Positions 1-8,459 of a stretch of 51,470 nucleotides of DNA are shown here, piece after piece. Under the pieces are notes generated by a model. It did no database searches, was not told the DNA's origin, and saw only the letters and a list, made by a program, of their open reading frames with translations. Every line of letters starts with the position of its first letter. The stretch's first letter is position 1. Location: assembly GCA_020725665.1 (NCBI GenBank), contig DYEO01000070.1:1-51470 (forward strand). Reading direction: 5' to 3'. The position numbers were made by a program, and so were the translations under genes. This DNA comes from Dethiobacter sp. Lineage in GTDB: Bacteria; Bacillota; Dethiobacteria; DTU022; UBA8154.

Positions 1-290
1 AGGATATACCCCGCATATTCAGTGGCCGAAGAGCCCCACGCGGGCAATTGCCAGGAGCCGTCATGCAAGTTAACTTCCGCTGCTTTTAGCGCAACCAACT
101 CCTCCCAGTGATCAAGGCCTGTCTTGTGGCCCCTGTAGTAACTCACTGCTTCGTTCAATGCGTCAGTAACAGTCCGCCCTTCTTCCGCCCCGAGTGAACT
201 GCTAAATGGAAAAACAATAGAAACAGCAAAAATCACTATAACCAATAACAAAAGAAATAATTTGCGCAGGTTTGTCCTGTATGTTCTCAT
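1..290 (-). CDS. Secreted protein N-terminus, probable transcobalamin/prenyltransferase-repeat B12-binding protein (partial)
   Basis: This is the first 96 codons of a minus-strand gene that runs off the window. The ATG at 288-290 follows a good GGAGGT site (about 297-302). Residues 1-36 look like a signal peptide: basic RTYRTNLRK, then a long hydrophobic stretch ending near SSSLGAEE. The following residues (TVTDALNEAVSYYRG, DHWEELVALKAA) resemble the alpha-hairpin repeats of prenyltransferase/squalene-cyclase-like domains. In anaerobic Bacillota such domains are often joined to a DUF4430 (transcobalamin-like) domain in exported corrinoid-binding proteins. That link is inferred; the DUF4430 part would lie outside the window. 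Two cobalamin riboswitches upstream on the same strand support a role in corrinoid capture. Confidence 0.7.
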   Translation of the reverse strand, partial: MRTYRTNLRKLFLLLLVIVIFAVSIVFPFSSSLGAEEGRTVTDALNEAVSYYRGHKTGLDHWEELVALKAAEVNLHDGSWQLPAWGSSATEYAGYI

Positions 291-386
291 TTTTTTAACC
301 TCCATTAACCTTTTATACCTTTTTGGAAAACAAGAAGAACAATCACGCATTAACGAAGTCACAACTGTGCTGTTTTGGATTCCATT

Positions 387-440
387 AAAAACACCTACCT
401 TCCCATCACACGTGGGGAGTAGTATCAAGAACAGGTAGGT
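387..440 (-). terminator. Intrinsic terminator / expression platform of the proximal cobalamin riboswitch
   Basis: On the minus strand ACCTACC (434-440) can pair with GGTAGGT (393-399), enclosing a smaller CCCC/GGGA stem, and a run of U follows (387-391). The 5' arm overlaps the 3' end of the riboswitch, so pairing here would compete with the ligand-bound P1. That is how a transcription-terminating cobalamin riboswitch works. The fold was drawn by eye. Confidence 0.6.
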
Positions 441-584
441 CTCCTGGCTTAGGGTCATTGCCGCTTTCAAGCCTTCCCGACATAGTCAGTGGCAAAAGAA
501 TAAAAAGCAGCTTTCCCTTACAGTGGCGGGACCGCGCCGGATTTACACCGGCTTCCCTTTTAATCCTGAAGCAGGAACCTGTTC
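429..584 (-). promoter_or_regulatory. Cobalamin (AdoCbl-type) riboswitch, gene-proximal copy
   Basis: Read on the minus strand it has the B12-box hallmarks: GCCGGTGTAAATCCGGCGCG, then GTCCCGCCACTGTAAGGG, and a 3' end with GCCAGGAGACCTACCTG. The closing P1 helix pairs GAACAGGT (577-584) with ACCTGTTC (429-436). It lies about 140 nt upstream of the secreted protein at 1-290, in the right orientation to control it. Confidence 0.93.
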
Positions 585-631
585 ACAATCGTACTTGGCC
601 AGAAAATCAGTTAAACTTCAGGTGACAATAC

Positions 632-668
632 AAAAGCCCCAGCACCTTCTCGAGGAAGGGCTGAGGCC
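632..668 (-). terminator. Intrinsic terminator between the two cobalamin riboswitches
   Basis: The minus strand forms CCTCAGC-CCTTC / GAAGG-T-GCTGGGG, about 12 pairs with one bulged U and a CUCGA loop, followed by CTTTTG. It lies downstream of the distal riboswitch and upstream of the proximal one, so it would be the platform of the distal riboswitch. Confidence 0.65.
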
Positions 669-759
669 TGAAAATCTTTTTTGGCCTATTCTGTTAGATT
701 AGGGAATTAACCCAAATCCGGCGCACTTCTTCCTTTCCCGCGAAGGCTGAAGATGCAAT

Positions 760-930
760 GTGCCGGGCAGGTCTCCTGACTTGCGGTTCAATGCCTGTCA
801 CCCCTTCCCAGGCTGCAGAAAGCCCAGTGGTTTATTGTGACAAGACTCACCGCTTACAGTGGCGCGACCGTCCAGGATTTTCACCTGGTTCCCTATTATC
901 CCCGCTTCGCTACGGGGAAACCCGGAACAC
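760..930 (-). promoter_or_regulatory. Cobalamin riboswitch, distal copy
   Basis: On the minus strand it shows AACCAGGTGAAAATCCTGGACG, GTCGCGCCACTGTAAGCGG and a 3' GTCAGGAGACCTGCC. P1 is formed by TTCCGGG near 925 and CCCGG at 762-767. The sequence differs clearly from the copy at 429-584 (for example CGGTCGCGCC against CGGTCCCGCC), so this is not a recent tandem duplication. Confidence 0.92.
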
Positions 931-1080
931 TACGATATATTATAAGTGATTTTAGTTTATGGCTATATTATACATCAAATCCAATTTAAAAAAAAGAGTG
1001 ATTTTAACTTATGTGTGATTTTAAATTTATACCTTGAAAAATATTAAAAAAATGACAATCAGGAGTAAGAATAGAGCAAC

Positions 1081-1755
1081 TTACTCGTTTAAGTCCCTTT
1101 GTTCCCCTGTGACCAAAAATACAACGTTTTCTCCAATATTTGTGGCGTGGTCAGCTATGCGCTCAAGGTATCTACTGATGAAGAGGAGATAGGTAGCTTG
1201 GGTAATGGTGCGGGGGTTTTCCATCATGATCGTCAACAATTCCCGGAAGATCTGCCTGTGCAGCATATCCACTTCGTCATCGTGCTGAGCCATGCTTACT
1301 GCCAGGGAAACATCCTCTTTGATATAGGAATCCAGGGCTTCTTTAACCATCAACTGGGTGACCCTTGCCATGCGCGGTATGTCAACAAGGGGCTTGATTA
1401 ACGGTTGATTGCCGATGTGTTTTACTGTTTTGGCAATATCCGTTGCATAATCAGCCATCCGTTCCAAGTCCACGATCATTTTAAAGAGCGTGGCCACTTT
1501 CCGCAAATCCTTGGCCATGGGCTGCTGTGTGGCAATAAGGGCCAGGCAGCCTTCTTCGATTTTCAACGCCAATTGATCTATACGGTCATCATTTTTTATT
1601 ACCGCTTCGGCCATAACCAGGTCCTGCTTTTTTAACGACTCGATAGCCCTGGCAATGGCCTCCTCAACCAGGTTCCCCATTTGCAAAAGATTTTTTTGCA
1701 ACCCTTCCATCTGCGTTTCAAAGACGATCCTTTTATCCGCATGTTTTGTTTCCAT
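1081..1755 (-). CDS. phoU: Phosphate transport/signalling regulator PhoU
   Basis: A 224-residue protein of the usual PhoU length and all-helical make-up, with two related three-helix repeats. The acidic metal-binding signatures are visible as DLERMADYATDIAK in the first repeat and RYLERIADHATNIGENV in the second. PhoU sits at the membrane between the Pst transporter and the sensor PhoR and keeps the kinase off when phosphate is plentiful. It is the last gene of the pstSCAB-phoU run, 37 bp after pstB, and is probably co-transcribed from the PhoP-controlled promoter ahead of pstS. The ATG follows a GGAAGTGATG-type site. Confidence 0.95.
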   Translation of the reverse strand: METKHADKRIVFETQMEGLQKNLLQMGNLVEEAIARAIESLKKQDLVMAEAVIKNDDRIDQLALKIEEGCLALIATQQPMAKDLRKVATLFKMIVDLERMADYATDIAKTVKHIGNQPLIKPLVDIPRMARVTQLMVKEALDSYIKEDVSLAVSMAQHDDEVDMLHRQIFRELLTIMMENPRTITQATYLLFISRYLERIADHATNIGENVVFLVTGEQRDLNE

Positions 1756-1792
1756 TTAAACATCACTTCCTTTCAATGATAAGAGATAAGGC

Positions 1793-2671
1793 TTATCCGA
1801 AACGACCTGTAATATATTCTTCGGTACGGGTATCTTTGGGTTTGGTAAAGATTTGTGCCGTCTTCCCGCACTCCACCAGTTCGCCCAGGAGAAAAAAGGC
1901 CGTAAAATCTGAGATTCTTGCAGCCTGCTGCATGTTGTGCGTTACAATAATAATTGTATAACCTGAAGATAACTTCCGGATCAGATCCTCGATGCGCTGG
2001 GTGGCCACGGGATCCAAGGCTGAAGTTGGTTCATCCATTAAAATTATTTCCGGCCTTACCGCCAGGACACGGGCAATGCAGAGCCTCTGCTGCTGTCCCC
2101 CGGAAAGGGAAAGGGCCGAGTCTTTCAGCCTGTCTTTCACTTCGTCCCAGAGGGCGGCCTGTTGCAAACTTTCTTCCACAATTTCGTCGAGCAGGGTCCT
2201 TTTCTTCTTCCCATGGATTTTGGGGCCATAAGCCACATTTTCATATATACTCTTGGGAAAAGGGTTGGGTTGCTGAAAAACCAAGCCCACTTTTCGCCGC
2301 AATTCAACCACATCCACTGCGGGGTGGTAGATATTCTGCCCACTGACAATCACTTCCCCTTCTAATCTCGTTCCGGGAATGAGGTCGTTCATGCGGTTAA
2401 TGGTGCGCAAAAAAGTCGTCTTGCCACAGCCGGAAGGGCCGATGAGGGCCGTTACTTCGTTGGGGGCAATATCCATGTTGACATTTTGCAAGGCCTGCTT
2501 GGAGCTGTAATAAAACGAAAAATCGTTCACCTTTACTTTTACTTCTTTTTCTGTTTTAATCTCTTTTTGCGTATATTCGTGTTGCCTGGATTCGTTTAGT
2601 GCATTTAAAGAAATGAGCTTCCCTTTGCTTTCCGTTAGGACGGGGTTTTTTTCCAGTTTACTTTTGGTCAT
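1793..2671 (-). CDS. pstB: Phosphate ABC transporter ATP-binding protein PstB
   Basis: ATPase subunit of the high-affinity phosphate importer. All ABC motifs are present: Walker [10 protein letters not shown] (78-86), Q-loop VFQQPNPFP (131-139), signature LSGGQQQ (189-195), Walker B and D-loop [11 protein letters not shown] (210-220), and H-loop VTHNMQQA. The 292 residues exceed the usual 250 because of a polar, Lys/Glu-rich extension of about 45 residues with no recognisable domain. The ATG has a strong GGAGGAGGAG site, so the extension is likely translated. It starts 20 bp downstream of pstA. Confidence 0.96.
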   Translation of the reverse strand: MTKSKLEKNPVLTESKGKLISLNALNESRQHEYTQKEIKTEKEVKVKVNDFSFYYSSKQALQNVNMDIAPNEVTALIGPSGCGKTTFLRTINRMNDLIPGTRLEGEVIVSGQNIYHPAVDVVELRRKVGLVFQQPNPFPKSIYENVAYGPKIHGKKKRTLLDEIVEESLQQAALWDEVKDRLKDSALSLSGGQQQRLCIARVLAVRPEIILMDEPTSALDPVATQRIEDLIRKLSSGYTIIIVTHNMQQAARISDFTAFFLLGELVECGKTAQIFTKPKDTRTEEYITGRFG

Positions 2672-2691
2672 CCTTTTCTCCTCCTCCCCAT

Positions 2692-3591
2692 TTAAAACTG
2701 TTTAATCTGCTTGCGATAGCGATAGCGCAACAGCACCGCGCTTAGATTCAGCATAAAGACAAGCACCAGCAAGACAAAGGCAGTGCCGTAAGCCAGGGGC
2801 CTTACCCCGGAAATGTCATGATGTTGCGTGGCCAGGATAAAAAGATGATAGGGTAAAGCCATAAACTGGCTGAAAGGAGAATCGGGCAGGTAGGGGAGAA
2901 AGAAAGCAGCCCCTGTAAATAAGATTGGCGCCGTTTCCCCGGCAGCACGGGAGAGTCCCAGGATAACCCCTGTAAGCATCCCGGGAACGGCGGGAGGCAA
3001 CACCAGGCTTTTGACCATCTGCCACTTTGTGGCGCCCAGGGCCAGGCCCCCTTCCCGGTAAGATTTTGGCACGGCCTTTAATGCTTCTTCGGCAGCGGTA
3101 ACGGTTACGGGCAGGGTAAGCAAGCCCAGGGTCATCCCCGCCGCCAAAAGGGAGGGCCTGAAACCCATGCGCTGCACAAAAAGAGCCACCCCGAACAGGC
3201 CGAAGACAATGGAGGGGACGCCGGCCATGTTGCGCAGGGATATTCTGATGAGCCGGTTAAGCCTGCCTTGCAATGCATATTCATTAAGGTAAATGGCCGT
3301 TATAATACCGAGAGGGACGGCAACGAGGGTGGCAATCAGCGTAACGTAAAAAGTCCCTACAATGGCCGGGAAGATGCCCCCTTCAGTCATACCGGTGCGG
3401 GGGGCTTCCGTTAAAAATAACCAGCTGATCACGCCAATACCTTTTTTTGTAATATCATATAGGATTACCATCAAAATGAGAAAAACAACAATCAGGGACA
3501 GGCGTAAACAGAGAAAAGCGGCAGTCTGGGTCCAATTCCTGTGAACTTGTTCGGTGTTAGTTTTTTTCAGATCAGGATTTAATATTTTCAC
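2692..3591 (-). CDS. pstA: Phosphate ABC transporter permease PstA
   Basis: Inner-membrane permease subunit, 299 residues, with about six hydrophobic segments. The first is at 25-48; the ABC-coupling EAA loop is [23 protein letters not shown], which contacts PstB. The motif [12 protein letters not shown] is typical of PstA/PstC. It follows pstC with a 2-bp gap, so the two permeases are translationally coupled, and precedes pstB. Confidence 0.95.
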   Translation of the reverse strand: MKILNPDLKKTNTEQVHRNWTQTAAFLCLRLSLIVVFLILMVILYDITKKGIGVISWLFLTEAPRTGMTEGGIFPAIVGTFYVTLIATLVAVPLGIITAIYLNEYALQGRLNRLIRISLRNMAGVPSIVFGLFGVALFVQRMGFRPSLLAAGMTLGLLTLPVTVTAAEEALKAVPKSYREGGLALGATKWQMVKSLVLPPAVPGMLTGVILGLSRAAGETAPILFTGAAFFLPYLPDSPFSQFMALPYHLFILATQHHDISGVRPLAYGTAFVLLVLVFMLNLSAVLLRYRYRKQIKQF

Positions 3592-3593
3592 CT

Positions 3594-4469
3594 TTATATC
3601 TCCTCCCTGTAGCGCTGAAAAATGACATCCGCCAGCAGGTTTATAATGAAAGTAATCATAAAGAGGACAAAACCGACGAAGAAAAGAGAGTGATAATGGA
3701 CGCTGCCAACGGGCACTTCCCCCATTTCAATGGCAATATTGGCGCTTAACGTTCTTACAGAATCAAAAAATGATGAAGGTTTGGCAAGGGCATTTCCCGT
3801 AGCCATTAAAACAGTCATGGTCTCACCCACAGCCCTGCCCATGCCCAGCATGGAGGCGGCAATTATCCCTGAGAGGGCGGCGGGGAGAGTTATGCGTAAT
3901 ATTGTTTGCCATTTGGTAGCCCCCAGGGCCAGGGAGGCATGCCGGTAACTCTGGGGCACGGCAGAGATGGCATCTTCTGCCAGGCTTACAATGGTGGGGA
4001 GCGCCATAATACCCACCAGGATGGAACCGTTGAGAGCATTGATGCCGCTGTTCAAGCCAAAGAGTTCGGCAATTACGGGGGCCACAACAACAAGTCCAAA
4101 GAATCCGAGGACGACTGAAGGAATTCCTGCAAGTATCTCTATGATTGGTTTCAGCACCTCCCTTTCCCTGGCGCCGGCAACTTCTGCCAGGTAGGTGGCG
4201 CAGGCCACGCCCAGAGGCACTGCAAAAATTAATGAACCTGCACCCACCATGAAGGTTCCCTTGATCAAATTTAAAATGCTGTACTGGGGCGTTGTGTAGG
4301 CCGTTGGGTTCCAGTAGCCGGGGGCAAAAAAATTTGTCAGTCCCACGTTTTGCAGGGCAGGCAAGCTCCTGCTCAGCAGCAGGTAAAAGATCCCCAACAG
4401 AATAATTATTGACAACATCCCGTTTGCCATGAAGAAATACTTGATGGCATTTTCCTTAAAATTGTGCAA
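3594..4469 (-). CDS. pstC: Phosphate ABC transporter permease PstC
   Basis: Second permease subunit, 291 residues. It has an N-terminal membrane segment at 11-33, the AGIPSVVLGFFGLVVV motif and the EAA loop [24 protein letters not shown], closely parallel to PstA. It pairs with PstA to form the phosphate channel. It is separated from pstS by 180 bp holding a palindromic element (4497-4646) that could reduce read-through. Confidence 0.95.
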   Translation of the reverse strand: MHNFKENAIKYFFMANGMLSIIILLGIFYLLLSRSLPALQNVGLTNFFAPGYWNPTAYTTPQYSILNLIKGTFMVGAGSLIFAVPLGVACATYLAEVAGAREREVLKPIIEILAGIPSVVLGFFGLVVVAPVIAELFGLNSGINALNGSILVGIMALPTIVSLAEDAISAVPQSYRHASLALGATKWQTILRITLPAALSGIIAASMLGMGRAVGETMTVLMATGNALAKPSSFFDSVRTLSANIAIEMGEVPVGSVHYHSLFFVGFVLFMITFIINLLADVIFQRYREEI

Positions 4470-4496
4470 TAGTAGAGCCCCCCTTTTAAAAAAAGC

Positions 4497-4646
4497 TAAA
4501 AGTCAAATGTCGAATGTCTAAAGTCTGCAACAGAGAACGTTTCTTGAAGTGTGCGACAGGGTACGGTTCTCGTTCTGTCGCACACTTCTGTTCTCTGTAA
4601 CAGTCATGGTATTTTTAGATGACTTTCAACTTTCGACTTTAGACTA
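4497..4646. repeat. Palindromic MITE-like element between pstS and pstC
   Basis: The core is a perfect 14-bp inverted repeat, GAAGTGTGCGACAG (4546-4559) and its complement (4575-4588), around a 15-nt loop. It is extended by CAGAGAAC (4531-4538) pairing with GTTCTCTG (4590-4597). Outside lie AAAGTC-type units, left AGTCAAATGTCGAATGTC and right ACTTTCAACTTTCGACTTT, which are inverted relative to each other. No ORF is present. Similar AAAGTC units recur near 26500-26553. Confidence 0.7.
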
Positions 4647-4649
4647 TAT

Positions 4650-5624
4650 TTATTTCAAACTGTTTTCGTTAAACTTCCTGTCCTCATCCGTAATCGGGTA
4701 AAAACCCTGCTCAAGAACTATTTTCTGGCCCCTGTCGCTGAGTTCAAACATAATAAAATCTTTGACGGCCCCTTCCGGTCTGCCGTTTAAGAATTGATAC
4801 AGTGGACGGGTGATCGGGTATTTACCGCTAGTAATATTTTCCAACTCAATAGGGGTATAACTCGTTTCACCGGGATTTCTGGACACCTTAACAGGCTTGA
4901 TGCCCGGTCTTACCGAACCTCCGTCCGTGACATAGCCGATGGCCACATAACCGATACCGGTTTTGTCGGTGGTCACTGCTTCCACGATATCCGCATTACC
5001 GCCCATATTTCTCATTTGCGGCGTATAGTCCCCTTGCAGAACCGTTTCCATGAAGAAAACATAGGTACCCGAATTGCTCTGCCTGCCATAAATGCCTATG
5101 GGTGAATCCTCTCCCCCGACTTCCCGCCAGTTCGTGATATCCCCCCTGAAAATCGCCCCAATTTCCGCGACACTTAACGTCTCCACCGGGTTGCTTTCAT
5201 TAACAATCACCGCGACACCGTCCACGGCAAAGCGTACCGGGACAGGCTCTATGCCGTTGCGCCTGGCCTGGTTGATTTCTTCTTCCTTCATAGGACGTGA
5301 TGAATTGGCAATGTCGATGGTGCCGTCAATCAGTGCCGCTATCCCTGTGCCTGAACCGCCCCCCGTTACGGCAATTTGTACACCGGGATGATCCTCCATG
5401 AACAACTCAGCAAGCCTTTGCACGAGGTTTACTTCAGAATCGGAGCCCCTGATTTGAATCGTGGCTGCAGCGGTGCTTTTTCCTTGTTTTGCTGCATCTG
5501 CAGAGGTGCCTGTGCCCTGCCCACATCCCACCGGTACGGATACGGCCAATAAAAGTGCCACCACGACGAACAGGAACGGTAAAAAAAACTTTCCCCTGCC
5601 CGTGTTTCCCCTGCCACTGTACAT
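4650..5624 (-). CDS. pstS: Phosphate-binding lipoprotein PstS
   Basis: Extracellular phosphate receptor that delivers Pi to PstCA. Residues 14-34 are a lipoprotein signal with lipobox VPVGC; Cys34 would be the lipidated residue. The mature part has phosphate-binding family motifs: IRGSDSEVNLVQRLAELF, TGGGSGTGIAALIDGTIDIANSSRPM, and YGRQSNSGTYVFF. At 324 residues it is slightly longer than the compact Bacillota forms. It is the first gene of the transport operon and sits directly behind the PhoP box at 5709-5747. A strong GGGAGGG precedes the ATG. Confidence 0.95.
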   Translation of the reverse strand: MYSGRGNTGRGKFFLPFLFVVVALLLAVSVPVGCGQGTGTSADAAKQGKSTAAATIQIRGSDSEVNLVQRLAELFMEDHPGVQIAVTGGGSGTGIAALIDGTIDIANSSRPMKEEEINQARRNGIEPVPVRFAVDGVAVIVNESNPVETLSVAEIGAIFRGDITNWREVGGEDSPIGIYGRQSNSGTYVFFMETVLQGDYTPQMRNMGGNADIVEAVTTDKTGIGYVAIGYVTDGGSVRPGIKPVKVSRNPGETSYTPIELENITSGKYPITRPLYQFLNGRPEGAVKDFIMFELSDRGQKIVLEQGFYPITDEDRKFNENSLK

Positions 5625-5671
5625 TTTTGTCCCTCCCCACTTTTTTGCCGGGATTATAACCGTGCAGAAAA

Positions 5672-5747
5672 ATTATAATAGTATAAAGTTAAAGGACAGG
5701 GAAAAGCAGGTTAAGTCTCTGTTAAATGTTTGTTAAGAAGAGGTTAA
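5672..5747 (-). promoter_or_regulatory. PhoP-box promoter of the pst operon
   Basis: On the minus strand four TTAAC(A/C) hexamers lie at exact 11-bp intervals: TTAACC (5742-5747), TTAACA (5731-5736), TTAACA (5720-5725) and TTAACC (5709-5714), each separated by 5 bp. This is the direct-repeat architecture bound by PhoP~P dimers in Bacillus-type Pho regulons. A -10 candidate TATACT (5680-5685) lies 23 nt downstream and TATAAT (5672-5677) is an alternative. The phoPR genes are the next genes upstream. Confidence 0.88.
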
Positions 5748-5889
5748 AAACAGGGGGCAGGAGTCAGGAGTCAGTATAGTAGCAAATGTTAAATAAGGGT
5801 TGCCGAAGTGGCGGCGGTGGCGGTAGTGACAGTGGTGGTGGTAATGGAAGTAATGGTGGAAGCAAGAGAACCGTCCCCGTGCTTCCTTT
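5748..5889. repeat. Low-complexity intergenic segment: GGN triplets and a small hairpin
   Basis: The segment holds a CAGGAGT tandem (5757-5772), a purine-rich run of GGT/GGC/GGA/AGT triplets (about 5808-5864), and GGAAGCA ... TGCTTCC (about 5857-5885) flanking the string AGAGAACCGTCCCC. Part of that string resembles the centre of the element at 4497-4646. No coding capacity is evident. On the minus strand it directly follows the phoR stop codon. Confidence 0.5.
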
Positions 5890-7662
5890 TCAGATGGGGA
5901 AGGATAAAGTGAATGTGGTCCCTTGACCCACTGTGCTTTTTACATTAATACGGGCGTTATGAGCTTCCACAATATGCTTGACCACGGCAAGGCCCAGGCC
6001 GGTCCCGCCCAAGCGCCTGGAACGGGCTTTGTCGGCCCTGTAAAATCGCTCGAAAATATGGGGCAGATCCTCGCCGGAAATGCCTATGCCGGTGTCACTG
6101 ACCGCTACGATACACTCATTTTCTTTCTCCTCAATGGTAATAACTATTTTCCCGCCTTCAGGTGTATATTTAATGGCATTGTCAAGGAGATCAATAAACA
6201 ACTGGAGCAGCCAATCGTGGTCTCCCTGAATGCTCCATTCCTTTTGCCCTGTTTCCAGCTTCACTTCCAGGTTTTTGTTGCCGGCCTGTTTTTTTAGCAG
6301 GGATACGGCATCTTCCAAAGTTTGCTTTACTGACACCTTTTGCTTTTTCATAACACCTTTATTGCTCTCTATCCGCGCAAGATTAAGCAGATCGTCTAAA
6401 AGGTGCGACAACCTTTCCGCCTCTTTATCGATAATTCTTAGAAAATGCAGGGCTGTTTCCCGTTCCTGCCAGTTTGTTTCGTCCAAAAGTGTTTCAGCAT
6501 ATCCTTTTATTGTGGTTAAAGGGGTGCGGAGCTCGTGCGAAACATTGGCGGCAAATTCACTCCTCATCCTTTCCAGGGAGCGTAAACCCGTAATATCATG
6601 TAAAACAGCGAGAACCCCTGTAGTTTTACCGGAGTGATCCCTGATTGGAATCATATGCACCTGTAAAACTTTGGTTTCCGGGAAAAAAAGGTTCAAATCA
6701 AAAGATTTTATTTCCCCGCCGGCCAGCGCTTCCTGGAACTGGTCATAAAGTAGGTAATTGCGAAAGGCCTTATTTATTGACAGTCCGGTCGCTTTACCCT
6801 TATCCAGGCCGAAGATGACCTCGCCGGCATCGTTGATAAAATCAATTTCTCCCTTATCGTTGCATAGTATCACGCCGCTGGTCATGGCGGACATAACTGT
6901 TTCCAGCCTGTTTTTCTCATAAACAATCTTTTCAACATTCTCTTTTAAAGTCTCTCCCATTTCGTTAACCGTCCTGGCCAGAACGCCCAATTCATCTTCC
7001 CGTTGATATTCAACCCTCTTGCTAAAATTGCCGGAGGCGATCCCCCTGGCAACCCGCCCCACTTCTTCCAGCGGTCGTGTGAGCCTGCCGGAAAAGCGAA
7101 GGCTTAATAAAGATGAAATAAAAAGGGCCAGAAACAGGCCTGATATTAAAATTATTCTCAATTGGCCAATGCTGCTTCTTATAAAAGAAAGAGGAACAGC
7201 CAGGCGGACAAAACCTTCGGCCTCACCATCACTTTCGATGGCAAGAGCCAGATAATACATTTCCATAGCCAGAGTTGAGCTGTATCTTTGACTGGAGCCT
7301 TTACCCTCCCGTAAGGCGGCCTGGATTTCAGGCCGTGACAGGTGATTATCCATTAAGTGCACTTTTTCCAAAGAGTCTCCTATCACCCTGCCGTCGGGGG
7401 CCAGATAGGTTATGCGATGGCCCGTTTTGGAGCCAATAATTTTACATGTATCATCTATCAACTGTTCGCTGTTTTCCTCTTTTAGAATGTTGTTTATGAG
7501 TTCCCCTGCGATAAGCGCTTCATTTAATATTTGCTTTTCCAGGACAGACATGTAAAAGCTCTCAATGCGCCAGATTAAATAACCCCCGATCGTTAGTAGG
7601 CTAACAGTGATGATCATCAAATGAAGAGCTGTTAAGCGCCATCTGATACTGTGAAAGGGCAT
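5890..7662 (-). CDS. phoR: Phosphate-sensing histidine kinase PhoR
   Basis: Membrane sensor kinase of the PhoP-PhoR system, about 590 residues. Order of parts: TM1 (about 10-30), an extracytoplasmic domain of about 130 residues, TM2 (about 168-190), HAMP linker (SGRLTRPLEEVGRVARGIASG), a PAS domain (VMSAMTSGVILCNDKGEIDFIN), the H-box FAANVSHELRTPLTTI with the phosphorylated His, then the N, G1 (DTGIGISGEDLPHIFERFYR) and G2 (GGTGLGLAVVK) ATP-binding boxes. I chose the ATG at 7662, 8 nt after AAGAAGG, over the GTG three codons upstream. It follows phoP by about 20 bp. Confidence 0.93.
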   Translation of the reverse strand: MPFHSIRWRLTALHLMIITVSLLTIGGYLIWRIESFYMSVLEKQILNEALIAGELINNILKEENSEQLIDDTCKIIGSKTGHRITYLAPDGRVIGDSLEKVHLMDNHLSRPEIQAALREGKGSSQRYSSTLAMEMYYLALAIESDGEAEGFVRLAVPLSFIRSSIGQLRIILISGLFLALFISSLLSLRFSGRLTRPLEEVGRVARGIASGNFSKRVEYQREDELGVLARTVNEMGETLKENVEKIVYEKNRLETVMSAMTSGVILCNDKGEIDFINDAGEVIFGLDKGKATGLSINKAFRNYLLYDQFQEALAGGEIKSFDLNLFFPETKVLQVHMIPIRDHSGKTTGVLAVLHDITGLRSLERMRSEFAANVSHELRTPLTTIKGYAETLLDETNWQERETALHFLRIIDKEAERLSHLLDDLLNLARIESNKGVMKKQKVSVKQTLEDAVSLLKKQAGNKNLEVKLETGQKEWSIQGDHDWLLQLFIDLLDNAIKYTPEGGKIVITIEEKENECIVAVSDTGIGISGEDLPHIFERFYRADKARSRRLGGTGLGLAVVKHIVEAHNARINVKSTVGQGTTFTLSFPI

Positions 7663-7683
7663 TTTACACACCTTCTTTGACGA

Positions 7684-8397
7684 TTAGGCCGGGTCTATAA
7701 AATACCCCACGCCACGTATAGTTTTAATGTAGCGGGGGTTGGCAGGGTCTTCCTCGATTTTCTGTCGCAAGTACCTGATATGGACATCAACTGTTCTCGT
7801 ATCTATTGCTGTGTCATAACCCCAAATCTTTTCCAGTAATAAATCTCTTTTTAAAACCCTGCCCTTGTTACTCATTAAAAGCTTTAACAGCTCAAATTCT
7901 TTATGGGTGAGATTCACCGGCTTCTCCTTCACAAAAACCTTGTGCTCCGCCAATTTTATGGTTATCTCTCCTGTTGTAAGGCTTGTATCCTCGTTTTTCT
8001 CTTCCTGCAGTACATTTTTAGGGGATTCTTCATTGCGTCGCAAATGAGCCTTAATCCTGGACAAAAGTTCACGAACACTGAATGGTTTGGTGACATAATC
8101 ATCGGCACCCAATTCAAGACCAAGCACAACATCTATTTCTTCACTTTTGGCCGTTAACATTATAACGGGAGTTTTTTTAAAATTCTCCCAGTAACGGATG
8201 GTACGGCAGATCTCGTAACCGTCCAGCTCCGGCAGCATGATATCGAGGAGTATTAAATCGGGCTTTTCTTCCTGGAGCCTGCTTAAAGCTTCATAGCCGT
8301 CAGCCGCAGAAACCACGTTATAACCTTGTTTCTTAAGATTAAACTCCAGTAAACCTTTAATCTCTTCATCGTCTTCTATAATAAATATTTTCTTCAT
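7684..8397 (-). CDS. phoP: Phosphate response regulator PhoP (OmpR family)
   Basis: A 237-residue response regulator. The receiver domain (1-118) has the acidic pair ED9-10, phospho-acceptor Asp52 in LLDIMLPE and the VTKPFS lysine. The C-terminal winged helix (about 140-235) has the OmpR-type recognition segment RTVDVHIRYLRQKIE and the GVGYF wing. Adjacent phoR, the PhoP box ahead of pstS and the pst operon make the phosphate assignment firm. A good AGAGGTG site precedes the ATG. Confidence 0.94.
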   Translation of the reverse strand: MKKIFIIEDDEEIKGLLEFNLKKQGYNVVSAADGYEALSRLQEEKPDLILLDIMLPELDGYEICRTIRYWENFKKTPVIMLTAKSEEIDVVLGLELGADDYVTKPFSVRELLSRIKAHLRRNEESPKNVLQEEKNEDTSLTTGEITIKLAEHKVFVKEKPVNLTHKEFELLKLLMSNKGRVLKRDLLLEKIWGYDTAIDTRTVDVHIRYLRQKIEEDPANPRYIKTIRGVGYFIDPA

Positions 8398-8459
8398 AAA
8401 GGCACCTCTTTTTTGAAGAGCTTGTCCCGTAGATCTTTAATAATACTTCGCTTGGCCGT

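Noticed and set aside
758..949. A 63-codon plus-strand frame across the distal riboswitch
   Set aside because: It lies wholly within the antisense of a clear cobalamin riboswitch.
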